Notes under the pieces: model-generated
The model's input: the letters and a program-made list of their open reading frames with translations, nothing else
Database searches by the model: none
Told to the model about the DNA's origin: nothing
Made by a program: the position numbers and the translations under genes
From: JBICHM01 sp043101835
GTDB lineage: Bacteria > Planctomycetota > Phycisphaerae > Phycisphaerales > UBA1924
Length of the DNA: 6,393 bases
Assembly: GCA_043101835.1 (NCBI GenBank)
Contig: JBICHM010000288.1
Coordinates: forward strand, 1-6,393
Direction of reading: 5' to 3'
In this document: positions 1 to 6,184 of the stretch, piece after piece
Numbering within the stretch: position 1 is the first letter of the stretch
Layout: each line of letters starts with the position of its first letter

Positions 1-1
1 C

Positions 2-214
2 TCCTTCAAGTTCCTGCCCGATGGTCATCGCCTCTCCGGCGACAACAGCACTTGGGTTGGCCGCGGCTGGCTGTACGCCACCGACGACAATGGCGATCGC
101 ATCGGCAACACGCCGCAGGACTGGCTCTTCACGGGCGAGGCGGTTCCGCTTCCCAGCGGCGCCGCGCTCGGCCTCGCCGGCCTCGCTGGTCTTGGCATCC
201 GTCGCCGGCGCTGA
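2..214 (+). CDS. C-terminal end of a PEP-CTERM-anchored exported protein (5' truncated)
   Basis: This is the last 70 residues of a gene whose start lies left of the window; the frame is open from base 2 to the TGA at 212-214. The visible part begins SFKFLPDGHRLSGDN, is rich in Gly, Asp and Trp, and matches no enzyme I recognise. It ends with VPLP, then a Gly/Ala/Leu hydrophobic stretch of about 15 residues (SGAALGLAGLAGLGI), then RRRR and the stop. That tripartite tail is the hallmark of PEP-CTERM sorting signals: in this family the exosortase/EpsH system recognises the short Pro motif, the membrane helix and the basic end, and processes the protein at the envelope. The VPLP variant is the one seen here. 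The upstream domain and the exported role cannot be read from this fragment. An ordinary C-terminal membrane anchor is the alternative, but the exact motif order makes it less likely. Confidence 0.85.
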   Translation, partial: SFKFLPDGHRLSGDNSTWVGRGWLYATDDNGDRIGNTPQDWLFTGEAVPLPSGAALGLAGLAGLGIRRRR

Positions 215-239
215 ATCGCGCTGGATTGTCTGACAGGTC

Positions 240-274
240 ACGGCCGCCTCGCGATCGCGCGGGGCGGCCGTTTT
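240..274 (+). terminator. Intrinsic terminator after the PEP-CTERM gene
   Basis: A perfect 9-bp inverted repeat (ACGGCCGCC at 240-248, GGCGGCCGT at 263-271) encloses a 14-nt loop that holds its own GC-rich palindrome. It is followed by TTTTCGTT. The hairpin starts 25 nt after the stop codon of the plus-strand gene, and the T-run is on the plus strand, so it is oriented for that gene. Because rfbB converges and ends at 285, the same hairpin could also slow transcription from the right, but no T-run follows it on the minus strand. Confidence 0.75.
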
Positions 275-284
275 CGTTGCGCGA

Positions 285-1304
285 TCAGGCGCCGTACTGC
301 TGCGCGTAGTAATCCTGGTAGGCGCCGCTCTTTACGCGCCGCCACCAGGTCTCGTTCTCGCGATACCAGGCGACGGTGTCTTCGAGGGCCCCGGGCCAGG
401 CGCTGCGCGTCGGCTTCCACCCGAGGGTGTTCTGGAGCTTGGAGGAGTCGATTGCGTATCGCCGGTCGTGCCCGGGGCGGTCCTTCACGCGCGTGATGAA
501 TGATTCGTCCTTGCCGAGGATGTCGAGGATCGCCTTGGTGAGTTCGAGGTTGGAGCGCTCGTTGTCGCCGCCGACGTTGTAGACCTCGCCGGGCTCGCCC
601 TTTTCGAGGACGGCGAGGATCGCCTCGCAGTGATCCTCGACGTGCAGCCAGTCGCGCACGTTGAGTCCGTCGCCGTAGAGGGGCACGGGCTTGTCCTCAA
701 TCAGGTTGGTCACGAACAGCGGGATCACCTTCTCGGGAAACTGGTAGGGCCCGAAGTTGTTGCTGCAGCGCGTGGTCATCGCCGGGAAGCCGAAGGTGTG
801 GAAGGCGGCGCGCACGAGCATGTCGCTGGCCGCCTTGCTCGCGGCGTAGGGGCTGTTTGCCGCGAGCGGCGTCTCCTCGGTGAACTTCAGCTCTGGCTGA
901 TCCAGCGGCAGGCTGCCGTAGACCTCATCGGTGGAGACGTGCACGAATCGGCCGACGCCCGCCTCGCGCGCGGCGTCGAGGAGCACCTGCGTCCCCAGCA
1001 CGTTGCTGCGGATGAATGGCGTGGAGTCGATGATCGAGCGATCGACATGGCTCTCCGCGGCGAAGTGGACCACGGCGTCGGCCTTGCCCAACTGCTCGCG
1101 CATCAGGTCACGATCGCAGATGTCGCCCTTCACGAAGGTGTAGCGCGGGTCGTCTTCAAGACCGGCGAGGTTCTCGAGGTTGCCCGAGTAAGTCAGGGCG
1201 TCGAGGTTGGTCAGGTGGATGTCGTCGCGCTCGCGCAGGACGAGTCGGACGAAGTTGGCGCCGATGAAGCCGGCGCCGCCGGTGACGAGAATACGGGTGG
1301 GCAT
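285..1304 (-). CDS. rfbB: dTDP-glucose 4,6-dehydratase (RfbB/RmlB)
   Basis: This enzyme makes the second step of dTDP-L-rhamnose synthesis in the cytoplasm: NAD-dependent conversion of dTDP-glucose to dTDP-4-keto-6-deoxyglucose. The 339-residue protein has the usual length for RmlB and is an extended short-chain dehydrogenase. Residues 8-15 (TGGAGFIG) are the Rossmann dinucleotide-binding loop. STDEVYG at 124-130 supplies the Thr-Asp-Glu triad (T125, D126, E127) typical of the dehydratase step. Y153 and K157 form the YxxxK catalytic pair. RCSNNFGPYQFPEK (179-192), RDWLHVEDH (217-225) and DRPGHDRRYAID (275-286) are family signatures around the nucleotide-sugar site, and the WYRENETWW / YQDYY tail is typical. 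The ATG at 1302-1304 fits the family N-terminus; no good Shine-Dalgarno precedes it. The gene lies 34 nt downstream of rfbD and is probably cotranscribed with it. A related NDP-sugar dehydratase is possible but less likely. Confidence 0.96.
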   Translation of the reverse strand: MPTRILVTGGAGFIGANFVRLVLRERDDIHLTNLDALTYSGNLENLAGLEDDPRYTFVKGDICDRDLMREQLGKADAVVHFAAESHVDRSIIDSTPFIRSNVLGTQVLLDAAREAGVGRFVHVSTDEVYGSLPLDQPELKFTEETPLAANSPYAASKAASDMLVRAAFHTFGFPAMTTRCSNNFGPYQFPEKVIPLFVTNLIEDKPVPLYGDGLNVRDWLHVEDHCEAILAVLEKGEPGEVYNVGGDNERSNLELTKAILDILGKDESFITRVKDRPGHDRRYAIDSSKLQNTLGWKPTRSAWPGALEDTVAWYRENETWWRRVKSGAYQDYYAQQYGA

Positions 1305-1338
1305 GATCTGCTCGAAAGGGGGCTGCGGGTGTCGCTGT

Positions 1339-2235
1339 TCAGACGGCGCCGGACGCGCCGGGGTTCGGGGGGGCGTCCAGTTCCTGCCTGATTGTCGTCA
1401 GAACGGGCGTCAGCGCTTCGCGCCAATGCGGGATCGGTCCGATCAGGGCCTCGGTCGGGGCCAGGTCCAGCACGCTGTAGGCCGGGCGAGGCGCGGGGCG
1501 CGGAAACTCGGCCGTCGTGCAGGGCGCAACCGTGCAGGCCGGGTTTACAGCGCGGGCGATCTCGCCGGCGAGCCCGAACCAGGTGCACTCGCCGCCGTCG
1601 CAGGCGTGGAAGGTCCCTCGAGCGCCGGCGTCGAGCAGCCGGCGGGTGATCGAAATGAGCGTCAGCGTGCTCGTCGGGCGGCCGCGCTGGTCATCGACGA
1701 CGCGGAGCGAATCGCGCTCTTGCGCGAGGCGTGCGATGGTGCGGACGAAGTTCTTTCCGTGGGCGGCGTAGAGCCACGCCGTGCGGAGGAGCAGGAACTC
1801 GGCGCCGCCGGCTTCGAGCAGCTCCTCGCCCACGGCCTTGCTGCGTCCGTATGCGCCTAACGGGTCGCGTGGGGCGTCGACCGGGTACGGGGCGGTGGCG
1901 CGTCCGTTGAAGACGTAATCGGTGCTGTAGTGCACGAGCGTGGCGCCGACGTCCCGGCAGCGGGCCGCGAGTCGACCCACCGCGTGCCCGTTGATGGCGG
2001 TGGCGAGCTCCTCATTCGCCTCGGCGCCGTCCACATCGGTGTACGCAGCGCAGTTGATGACGAGTTCGGCGGACTCGGGGATGCCCGAGCGCATCGACGC
2101 ATCGCTGGTGATGTCGATATCCGGCAGGTCGAGGGCGACGGCGCGTCCGGCGTCGAGGTCCGGCGCGAGCGTTCGCGCCCAGTCGGCGCCGAGCATGCCG
2201 GCGCTGCCGAGCAGGATGGTGACGGGAACGGGCAT
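1339..2235 (-). CDS. rfbD: dTDP-4-dehydrorhamnose reductase (RfbD/RmlD)
   Basis: This is the last enzyme of dTDP-L-rhamnose synthesis, the NAD(P)H-dependent reduction of dTDP-4-keto-L-rhamnose. The 298-residue protein has the normal family length. GSAGMLG at 10-16 is the nucleotide-binding loop, NCAAYTDVD at 61-69 and STDYVF at 104-109 are conserved RmlD segments, Y129 and K133 form the YxxxK pair, RTAWLY is at 151-156, QRGRPT at 183-188, and RPAYSVLD at 250-257 is the usual C-terminal signature. I chose the ATG at 2233-2235 because MPVPVTILLGSAGMLG places the Rossmann strand where the family has it. The frame stays open up to 2517, but that extension overlaps the divergent gene and is Pro/Arg/Ala-rich with no family similarity. 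No Shine-Dalgarno is visible; the leader is C-rich. It is the first gene of a minus-strand pair with rfbB. The C-terminal tail (about 287-298) is Pro/Gly/Ala-rich and probably disordered. Confidence 0.95.
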   Translation of the reverse strand: MPVPVTILLGSAGMLGADWARTLAPDLDAGRAVALDLPDIDITSDASMRSGIPESAELVINCAAYTDVDGAEANEELATAINGHAVGRLAARCRDVGATLVHYSTDYVFNGRATAPYPVDAPRDPLGAYGRSKAVGEELLEAGGAEFLLLRTAWLYAAHGKNFVRTIARLAQERDSLRVVDDQRGRPTSTLTLISITRRLLDAGARGTFHACDGGECTWFGLAGEIARAVNPACTVAPCTTAEFPRPAPRPAYSVLDLAPTEALIGPIPHWREALTPVLTTIRQELDAPPNPGASGAV

Positions 2236-2310
2236 CGGTGCGCGAGCGTAGAGAGGGGGGGTAGGGGGTGCAAGAGCCGCCTGGGCCGGGACGGGGCGAC
2301 ATTCGGCAAA

Positions 2311-2337
2311 CCGCCGGATGGCGGGCTGCCTGGGCAG
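2311..2337. repeat. Two adjacent short inverted repeats upstream of the DUF3604 gene
   Basis: CCGCC-GGAT-GGCGG (2311-2324) is followed one base later by CTGCC-TG-GGCAG (2326-2337), giving two perfect 5-bp-arm dyads side by side, 58 nt before the start codon. They could be an operator or leader hairpins, but short GC-rich dyads are common by chance in DNA of this composition. No T-run follows, so they are not a terminator. Confidence 0.3.
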
Positions 2338-2382
2338 AATCCGCAGGTAGACTGGCGGCCGCTGATTCGATGTGATCACCGT

Positions 2383-2390
2383 GGGGAGGT
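2383..2390 (+). promoter_or_regulatory. Strong ribosome binding site fixing the DUF3604 start
   Basis: GGGGAGGT contains a near-perfect anti-16S match (GGAGGT, 2385-2390) and sits 5 nt before the ATG at 2396. It decides the start in favour of that ATG over the in-frame GTG at 2372, GTG at 2381 and TTG at 2393, which lie before it, inside it or directly next to it. It is the only textbook Shine-Dalgarno next to an intact gene here, so the first gene of the operon may be translated strongly. Confidence 0.8.
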
Positions 2391-2395
2391 TCTTG

Positions 2396-4327
2396 ATGCG
2401 TACGGATGGATCGATCGTTGTTGGCGCTGTGGCGGCGCTGTTCCTGACCGGCGGCGCCCTGGCCCAGGACGCCGGGCAGCTGACCCCCGATGACGCGGCG
2501 CGCGTGCATCCCGCCAAGCCTGCCTACTCGCCGTACGCGAACCGGAGCTATCCGACGCGTCCGTACTTCGGCGACACGCACCTGCACACCTCCTTCTCGA
2601 TGGACGCGGGCGCGTTCGGAGCGCGACTGACGCCGCGCGACGCCTACCGCTTTGCGCGGGGCGAGCAGGTGACGGCGTCGAGCAACCAGCCGGTGAAGCT
2701 GTCGCGCCCGCTCGACTTCCTGGTCGTCGCGGACCACTCCGACAACATGGGCTTCTTCCCCGACCTCTTCGCCGGCAAGCCGAACATGCTCGCCGATCCG
2801 ACGGGGAAGAAGTGGTACGACATGATCCAGCAGGGCAAGGGTGCGGCGGCGGCGATCGAGATCATCGTCGCCTTCTCGCACGGCACATTCCCCAAGGACC
2901 TGATGTACCTACCCGGATCGAAAGGATACGAGGGCGCGTGGGAGGAGACGATCGACGCCGCGGAGGCGTACAACGAGCCGGGCGTCTTCACGGCGTTCAT
3001 CGGTTACGAGTGGACGAGCAACACGAACGGCAACAACCTGCACCGGAACGTGATCTTCCGCGACAACGGTGACAAGGCGAAGCAGGTCCTCCCGTTCACG
3101 GTGTACCCGCCGCAGGGCAGCGACAACCCCGTGCACCTGTGGGAGTGGATGCAGGCGTACGAGGACAAGACCGGCGGTGATGTGCTGGCGATTGCGCACA
3201 ACGGCAACCTCTCGAACGGCCTGATGTTCCCCTCGGTCGAGGCGTTCGGGCAGCCGCTCGACCGCGAGTACGCTGAGACGCGCATGAAGTGGGAGCGTCT
3301 GTACGAGGCGACGCAGACCAAGGGCGACGGCGAGGCGCACCCCGCGCTCTCGCCGAACGATGAGTTCGCCGACTTCGAGACCTGGGACAAGGGCAACCTC
3401 GACGGTTCGGTGGCCAAGAAGCCCGAGATGCTGCAGCACGAGTACGCGCGGTCGGGGCTGAAGATCGGCCTCCAACTCGAGGAGCGCCTCGGCGCCAACC
3501 CGTACAAGTTCGGCATGGTCGGCAGCAGCGATGCGCACACCGGGCTCGCGGCGATGCGTGAAGAGAACTTCTTCGGCAAGGTGACGCCCGGCGAGCCGAC
3601 GCCCGAGCGCCTGACGGCCGTCTTCATGAACAACGCCGACACCGGCGTGAAGATCATGGACTGGGAGGTTTCGGCCGCCGGCTACGCCGCGGTCTGGGCG
3701 ACGGACAACACGCGCGAGGCGCTCTTCGACGCGATGGAGCGGCGCGAGACCTACGCGACCACCGGCACGCGCATGATCGTCCGCTTCTTCGGCGGCTGGG
3801 AGTTCACGGCCGAAGACGCCAACAACCGGCTCCCCGCGCACGTCGGCTACACCAAGGGCGTGCCGATGGGGGCCGACCTGCACGCGCGGCCGTCGGGCGC
3901 ATCGCCGACCTTCCTAGTCGCGGCGCTAAAGGATCCGATCGGCGCCAACCTCGACCGCATCCAGATCGTCAAGGGCTGGCTCGACTCCGGCGGCGAGGTG
4001 CACGAGCGCGTGTACGACGTCGTGTGGGGCGACGCCGACGAGCGCCGGCCCGGGGCCGACGGCAGGATCCCGCCGGTGGGGGACACGGTGGATGTCGCGA
4101 ACGCCACCTGGACGAACACCATCGGCGATCCCGAACTGATCACGGTGTGGACGGACCCTGACTTCGATCCGTCGCAGCGGGCGTTCTACTACGCGCGCGT
4201 GCTGGAGATCCCGACGCCGCGCTGGACGGCGTACGACGCGGCGCGCTTCGGCATCGATGCGCTGCCGGGCACGGAGATGAAGCTGCAGGAGCGGGCGTAC
4301 ACGAGCCCGATCTGGTACACGCCCTGA
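2396..4327 (+). CDS. Exported DUF3604-family protein with PHP-type metal-binding motifs
   Basis: The 643-residue protein belongs to the DUF3604 family (Pfam PF12228), whose biochemical role is not established to my knowledge. Residues 1-23 form a Sec signal peptide: an MRTDGS start, a hydrophobic core at about 7-20 and an ALA cleavage site before Q24, so the mature protein should be periplasmic or secreted. The PHP-like motifs appear in order: GDTHLHT at 59-65 (H62, H64), VADHSDN at 111-117 (D113, H114), GYEW with E205, NLHRN with H216, IAHNGN at 266-271 (H268) and GSSDAHTG at 376-383 (D379, H381). Such His/Asp/Glu sets bind a multinuclear metal centre in PHP phosphoesterases; hydrolysis of an ester or phosphoester is thus inferred, and the substrate is unknown. 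RRETYATTGTRMIVRFFGGW (449-468) is another family signature, and the rest (about 490-643) looks like a beta-rich C-terminal region. It heads a four-gene operon; the next gene begins 5 nt after its stop. Family assignment is confident, function is not. Confidence 0.92.
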   Translation: MRTDGSIVVGAVAALFLTGGALAQDAGQLTPDDAARVHPAKPAYSPYANRSYPTRPYFGDTHLHTSFSMDAGAFGARLTPRDAYRFARGEQVTASSNQPVKLSRPLDFLVVADHSDNMGFFPDLFAGKPNMLADPTGKKWYDMIQQGKGAAAAIEIIVAFSHGTFPKDLMYLPGSKGYEGAWEETIDAAEAYNEPGVFTAFIGYEWTSNTNGNNLHRNVIFRDNGDKAKQVLPFTVYPPQGSDNPVHLWEWMQAYEDKTGGDVLAIAHNGNLSNGLMFPSVEAFGQPLDREYAETRMKWERLYEATQTKGDGEAHPALSPNDEFADFETWDKGNLDGSVAKKPEMLQHEYARSGLKIGLQLEERLGANPYKFGMVGSSDAHTGLAAMREENFFGKVTPGEPTPERLTAVFMNNADTGVKIMDWEVSAAGYAAVWATDNTREALFDAMERRETYATTGTRMIVRFFGGWEFTAEDANNRLPAHVGYTKGVPMGADLHARPSGASPTFLVAALKDPIGANLDRIQIVKGWLDSGGEVHERVYDVVWGDADERRPGADGRIPPVGDTVDVANATWTNTIGDPELITVWTDPDFDPSQRAFYYARVLEIPTPRWTAYDAARFGIDALPGTEMKLQERAYTSPIWYTP

Positions 4328-4332
4328 GCCCG

Positions 4333-5178
4333 ATGCTCCGACGCCTGGCAGCAGATCCGTTGGCGCACTTTCTCGTGCTGGGCGGCGCGCTGTTCGTCGT
4401 GTTCGCCCTCGTTGGCGCGCGCGAGGATGCGCCTCGCGAGGGCGTGATCGTCGTCACGCCCGGCAAGGTGGAGCAGCTCGGCTCGATCTTCGCGCGCGCC
4501 TGGCAGCGTCCGCCCACCGAGGCGGAGCTCGACGCGCTCGTCGCCGACTGGGTGCGCGAAGAGGCGGCGGTGCGCGAGGCGTTCCGGCTGGGGCTCGATC
4601 GCGACGACACGGTCATCCGCCGGCGTCTGCGTCAGAAGTTCGAGTTCATGGCGTCGGATGTCGCGGCCCTGGCGTCGCCGACGGACGAGCAACTCCGCGC
4701 GCACCTCGAGGCGAACGCCGAGGCGTACCGCGTGGATCCTCGTCTCTCCTTCCGGCAGGTCTTCCTGAGCGCCGACCGGGGCGAGGGCGTGCCGGTCGCC
4801 GCGGACACCCTGCTCGTCGCCCTGCGGTCGGACCCCGCGGCCGATGCGAGCGAGCTGGGCGACCGCACGATGCTCGAGCACGCCCACACCGACCGCTCGA
4901 CGCGCGAGATCGCGGCCGTGTTCGGCCCTGCGTTTGCATCGGCGGTGGTGGATCTTCCACCGGGCCGATGGGCCGGGCCGATTGAATCGGGATACGGGTG
5001 GCACCTGGTGATCGTCGATGCGCGCGAGGGCGGGCGGGCGCCGACACTCGAAGAGGTCCGGAACGCCGTCGAGCGCGATGTCGGCGCGATGCGCCGTGCC
5101 GATGCGCTCGAGGCGCTCTACGCCGGGCTGCTCGATCGGTACGAGGTGGTCTTCGAGGGCGAGGGCGACGCGCCGTGA
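4333..5178 (+). CDS. Membrane-anchored parvulin-type peptidyl-prolyl cis-trans isomerase
   Basis: The 281-residue protein probably speeds cis-trans isomerisation of prolyl bonds in exported proteins. Residues 10-28 form one hydrophobic helix without a signal-peptidase site, so it looks like an N-terminal anchor holding the rest outside the membrane. A charged helical region (about 44-130; TEAELDALVADWVREEAA and a following helix) resembles the SurA/PpiD-type chaperone segment. The parvulin-like domain follows at about 135-230: RLSFRQVFLS (137-146) as its first strand and LPPGRWAGPIESGYGWHLV (208-226) as the clear signature (Leu-Pro-x-Gly ... Gly-Pro-x-x-Ser-x-Tyr-Gly-x-His). The spacing between these parts is divergent, as in Rotamase_2-type (PF13145) proteins. 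It starts 5 nt after the DUF3604 stop with no Shine-Dalgarno, suggesting translational coupling, and its stop overlaps the next start. Likely clients are its operon partners, by inference. Enzymatic activity is not certain; it may act only as a chaperone. Confidence 0.88.
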   Translation: MLRRLAADPLAHFLVLGGALFVVFALVGAREDAPREGVIVVTPGKVEQLGSIFARAWQRPPTEAELDALVADWVREEAAVREAFRLGLDRDDTVIRRRLRQKFEFMASDVAALASPTDEQLRAHLEANAEAYRVDPRLSFRQVFLSADRGEGVPVAADTLLVALRSDPAADASELGDRTMLEHAHTDRSTREIAAVFGPAFASAVVDLPPGRWAGPIESGYGWHLVIVDAREGGRAPTLEEVRNAVERDVGAMRRADALEALYAGLLDRYEVVFEGEGDAP

Positions 5179-6182
5179 TGCGCCGGCGCACCTGGCTGTT
5201 CGCGCTGCTCCTCCTGTCCTTCGCCTCCGGCGCGCGCGCCCACGAGGTGCGCCCGGCGTACCTCGAACTGACGCAGACCGACGCCACGACCTTCGACCTC
5301 GTGTGGAAGGTACCCGCGCGAGGCGATCTGCGCCTCGGGCTGTATGTGCGGCTGCCGGCCTCCTGCGACATCGTCGCCGAGCCACGCGGGATGTTCGTCG
5401 AGGGCGTCTACCTCGAACGATCGACGATCCGGCATCCGGCGGGGCTTGTGGGTGAGACGCTGGCGATCGACGGGCTCAGTTCGACCATGACCGATGTGCT
5501 GGTGCGCATCGAGCGATTGGACGGCGCCGCGCAGGTGGCGCGCCTGCTGCCGGCGTCGCCATCGCTCGTGGTCGAGGCGTCGCCGAGCGCGTGGGAGGTG
5601 TCGCGGACATACTTCGCGCTGGGCGTCGAGCACATCCTCGGCGGCGTGGACCACCTGCTCTTCGTGCTCGGGCTGCTCTTTCTCGTGCGCGACCGGTGGA
5701 TGCTGGTCAAGACGATCACCTCGTTCACGGTTGCGCACAGCGTGACGCTGGCGATCGCGACGCTCGGCTATGCGCACGCGCCCGGCGACCTGCTCAATGC
5801 GCTCATCGCGATGAGCATCCTCTTCCTCGGGCCGGAGATCGTCCGCGCACACCGCGGCGAGACGAGCGTCGCAATTCGGCATCCCTGGATCGTCGCGTTC
5901 GCCTTCGGCCTGCTCCACGGCTTCGGCTTCGCGACGGGGCTGCAGGAGCTGGGGCTGCCCCAGGGCGACATTCCGCTCGCGCTTCTCGCGTTCAACCTGG
6001 GCGTAGAGGCGGGGCAGCTCGGTTTCGTGGCCGCGCTGCTCGCCGTCGGCGCATCGCTCGCGACGATCGGCCTGAGCAGCGCGGGCGCCATGCGGTTGGC
6101 CGGCGCCTACGCGATCGGCTCGCTCGGGGTCTTCTGGACGATCGACCGGATCGCAGTGGGGCTCGGCCTCGGAGGGGCATGA
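5178..6182 (+). CDS. HupE/UreJ-like metal permease with N-terminal extracytoplasmic domain
   Basis: The 334-residue protein fits the HupE/UreJ_2 family (PF13795). A signal peptide covers residues 1-21 (MRRRTW, hydrophobic core, ARA), and the mature chain would begin H22-E-V-R-P. Residues 22-140 look like a beta-rich extracytoplasmic domain of unknown role. About six membrane helices follow (roughly 144-170, 177-198, 204-222, 236-253, 264-290 and 303-325). The first carries EHILGGVDH (151-159), that is H152-x5-D158-H159, the same histidine-aspartate pattern used by HupE nickel permeases. Further conserved-looking polar sites are H187 in TVAHSVTL and H247 in LLHGFGFATG. Transport of nickel, cobalt or another divalent metal is inferred from the relatives; direct evidence for this branch is lacking as far as I know. 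The ATG at 5178 shares one base with the preceding stop (TGATG), so it is coupled to the isomerase gene; longer in-frame starts upstream would run inside that gene and lose the signal peptide position. Confidence 0.88.
   Translation: MRRRTWLFALLLLSFASGARAHEVRPAYLELTQTDATTFDLVWKVPARGDLRLGLYVRLPASCDIVAEPRGMFVEGVYLERSTIRHPAGLVGETLAIDGLSSTMTDVLVRIERLDGAAQVARLLPASPSLVVEASPSAWEVSRTYFALGVEHILGGVDHLLFVLGLLFLVRDRWMLVKTITSFTVAHSVTLAIATLGYAHAPGDLLNALIAMSILFLGPEIVRAHRGETSVAIRHPWIVAFAFGLLHGFGFATGLQELGLPQGDIPLALLAFNLGVEAGQLGFVAALLAVGASLATIGLSSAGAMRLAGAYAIGSLGVFWTIDRIAVGLGLGGA
6171..6177 (+). promoter_or_regulatory. Shine-Dalgarno site inside the end of the first permease gene
   Basis: GGAGGGG lies within the last codons of the upstream permease. 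It is 7 nt before the ATG at 6185 but only 1 nt before the ATG at 6179 that forms the ATGA overlap. Spacing therefore favours 6185 as the start of the next gene, two codons shorter than the overlapping ATG. Confidence 0.6.
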
Positions 6183-6184
6183 CC

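Larger units (their letters stand above)
2236..2395. promoter_or_regulatory. Divergent intergenic region between rfbD and the DUF3604 operon
   Basis: These 160 nt separate two divergent transcription units, so both promoters should lie here, and no protein is supported within them. For rfbD, a weak candidate is TTGCAC (minus strand, 2268-2273) with an exact 17-nt spacer to TACGCT (2245-2250). Each box matches only three of six consensus bases, and it would leave almost no leader. For the rightward operon, TAGACT at 2348-2353 is a possible -10 without a matching -35. A G-rich tract (G7 at 2255-2261, G5 at 2264-2268) makes the rfbD leader C-rich. The boundaries are firm; the individual promoter boxes are weak guesses. 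Confidence 0.5.

Noticed and set aside
630..1391. 253-residue plus-strand open frame opposite rfbB
   Set aside because: Val/Glu/Gly/His-rich antisense of a firmly identified dehydratase; no independent support.
2372..2395. GTG at 2372 as the DUF3604 start
   Set aside because: It lies upstream of the strong ribosome binding site at 2383-2390 and would add eight residues ahead of a signal peptide that already looks complete from the ATG at 2396.
2236..2517. N-terminal extension of the rfbD frame to 2517, adding 94 residues
   Set aside because: The added sequence is low-complexity Pro/Arg/Ala, overlaps the strongly supported DUF3604 start, and pushes the Rossmann loop far from the N-terminus, unlike any RmlD I know.
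2909..3883. 324-residue minus-strand open frame inside the DUF3604 gene
   Set aside because: Mirrors the codon bias of the sense strand, shows no motif, and lies wholly within a gene with clear family signatures.
4189..5385. 398-residue open frame on the minus strand opposite the isomerase and permease genes
   Set aside because: Arg-rich composition without recognisable motifs, fully antisense to two well-supported genes; typical of third-position GC bias in high-GC DNA.
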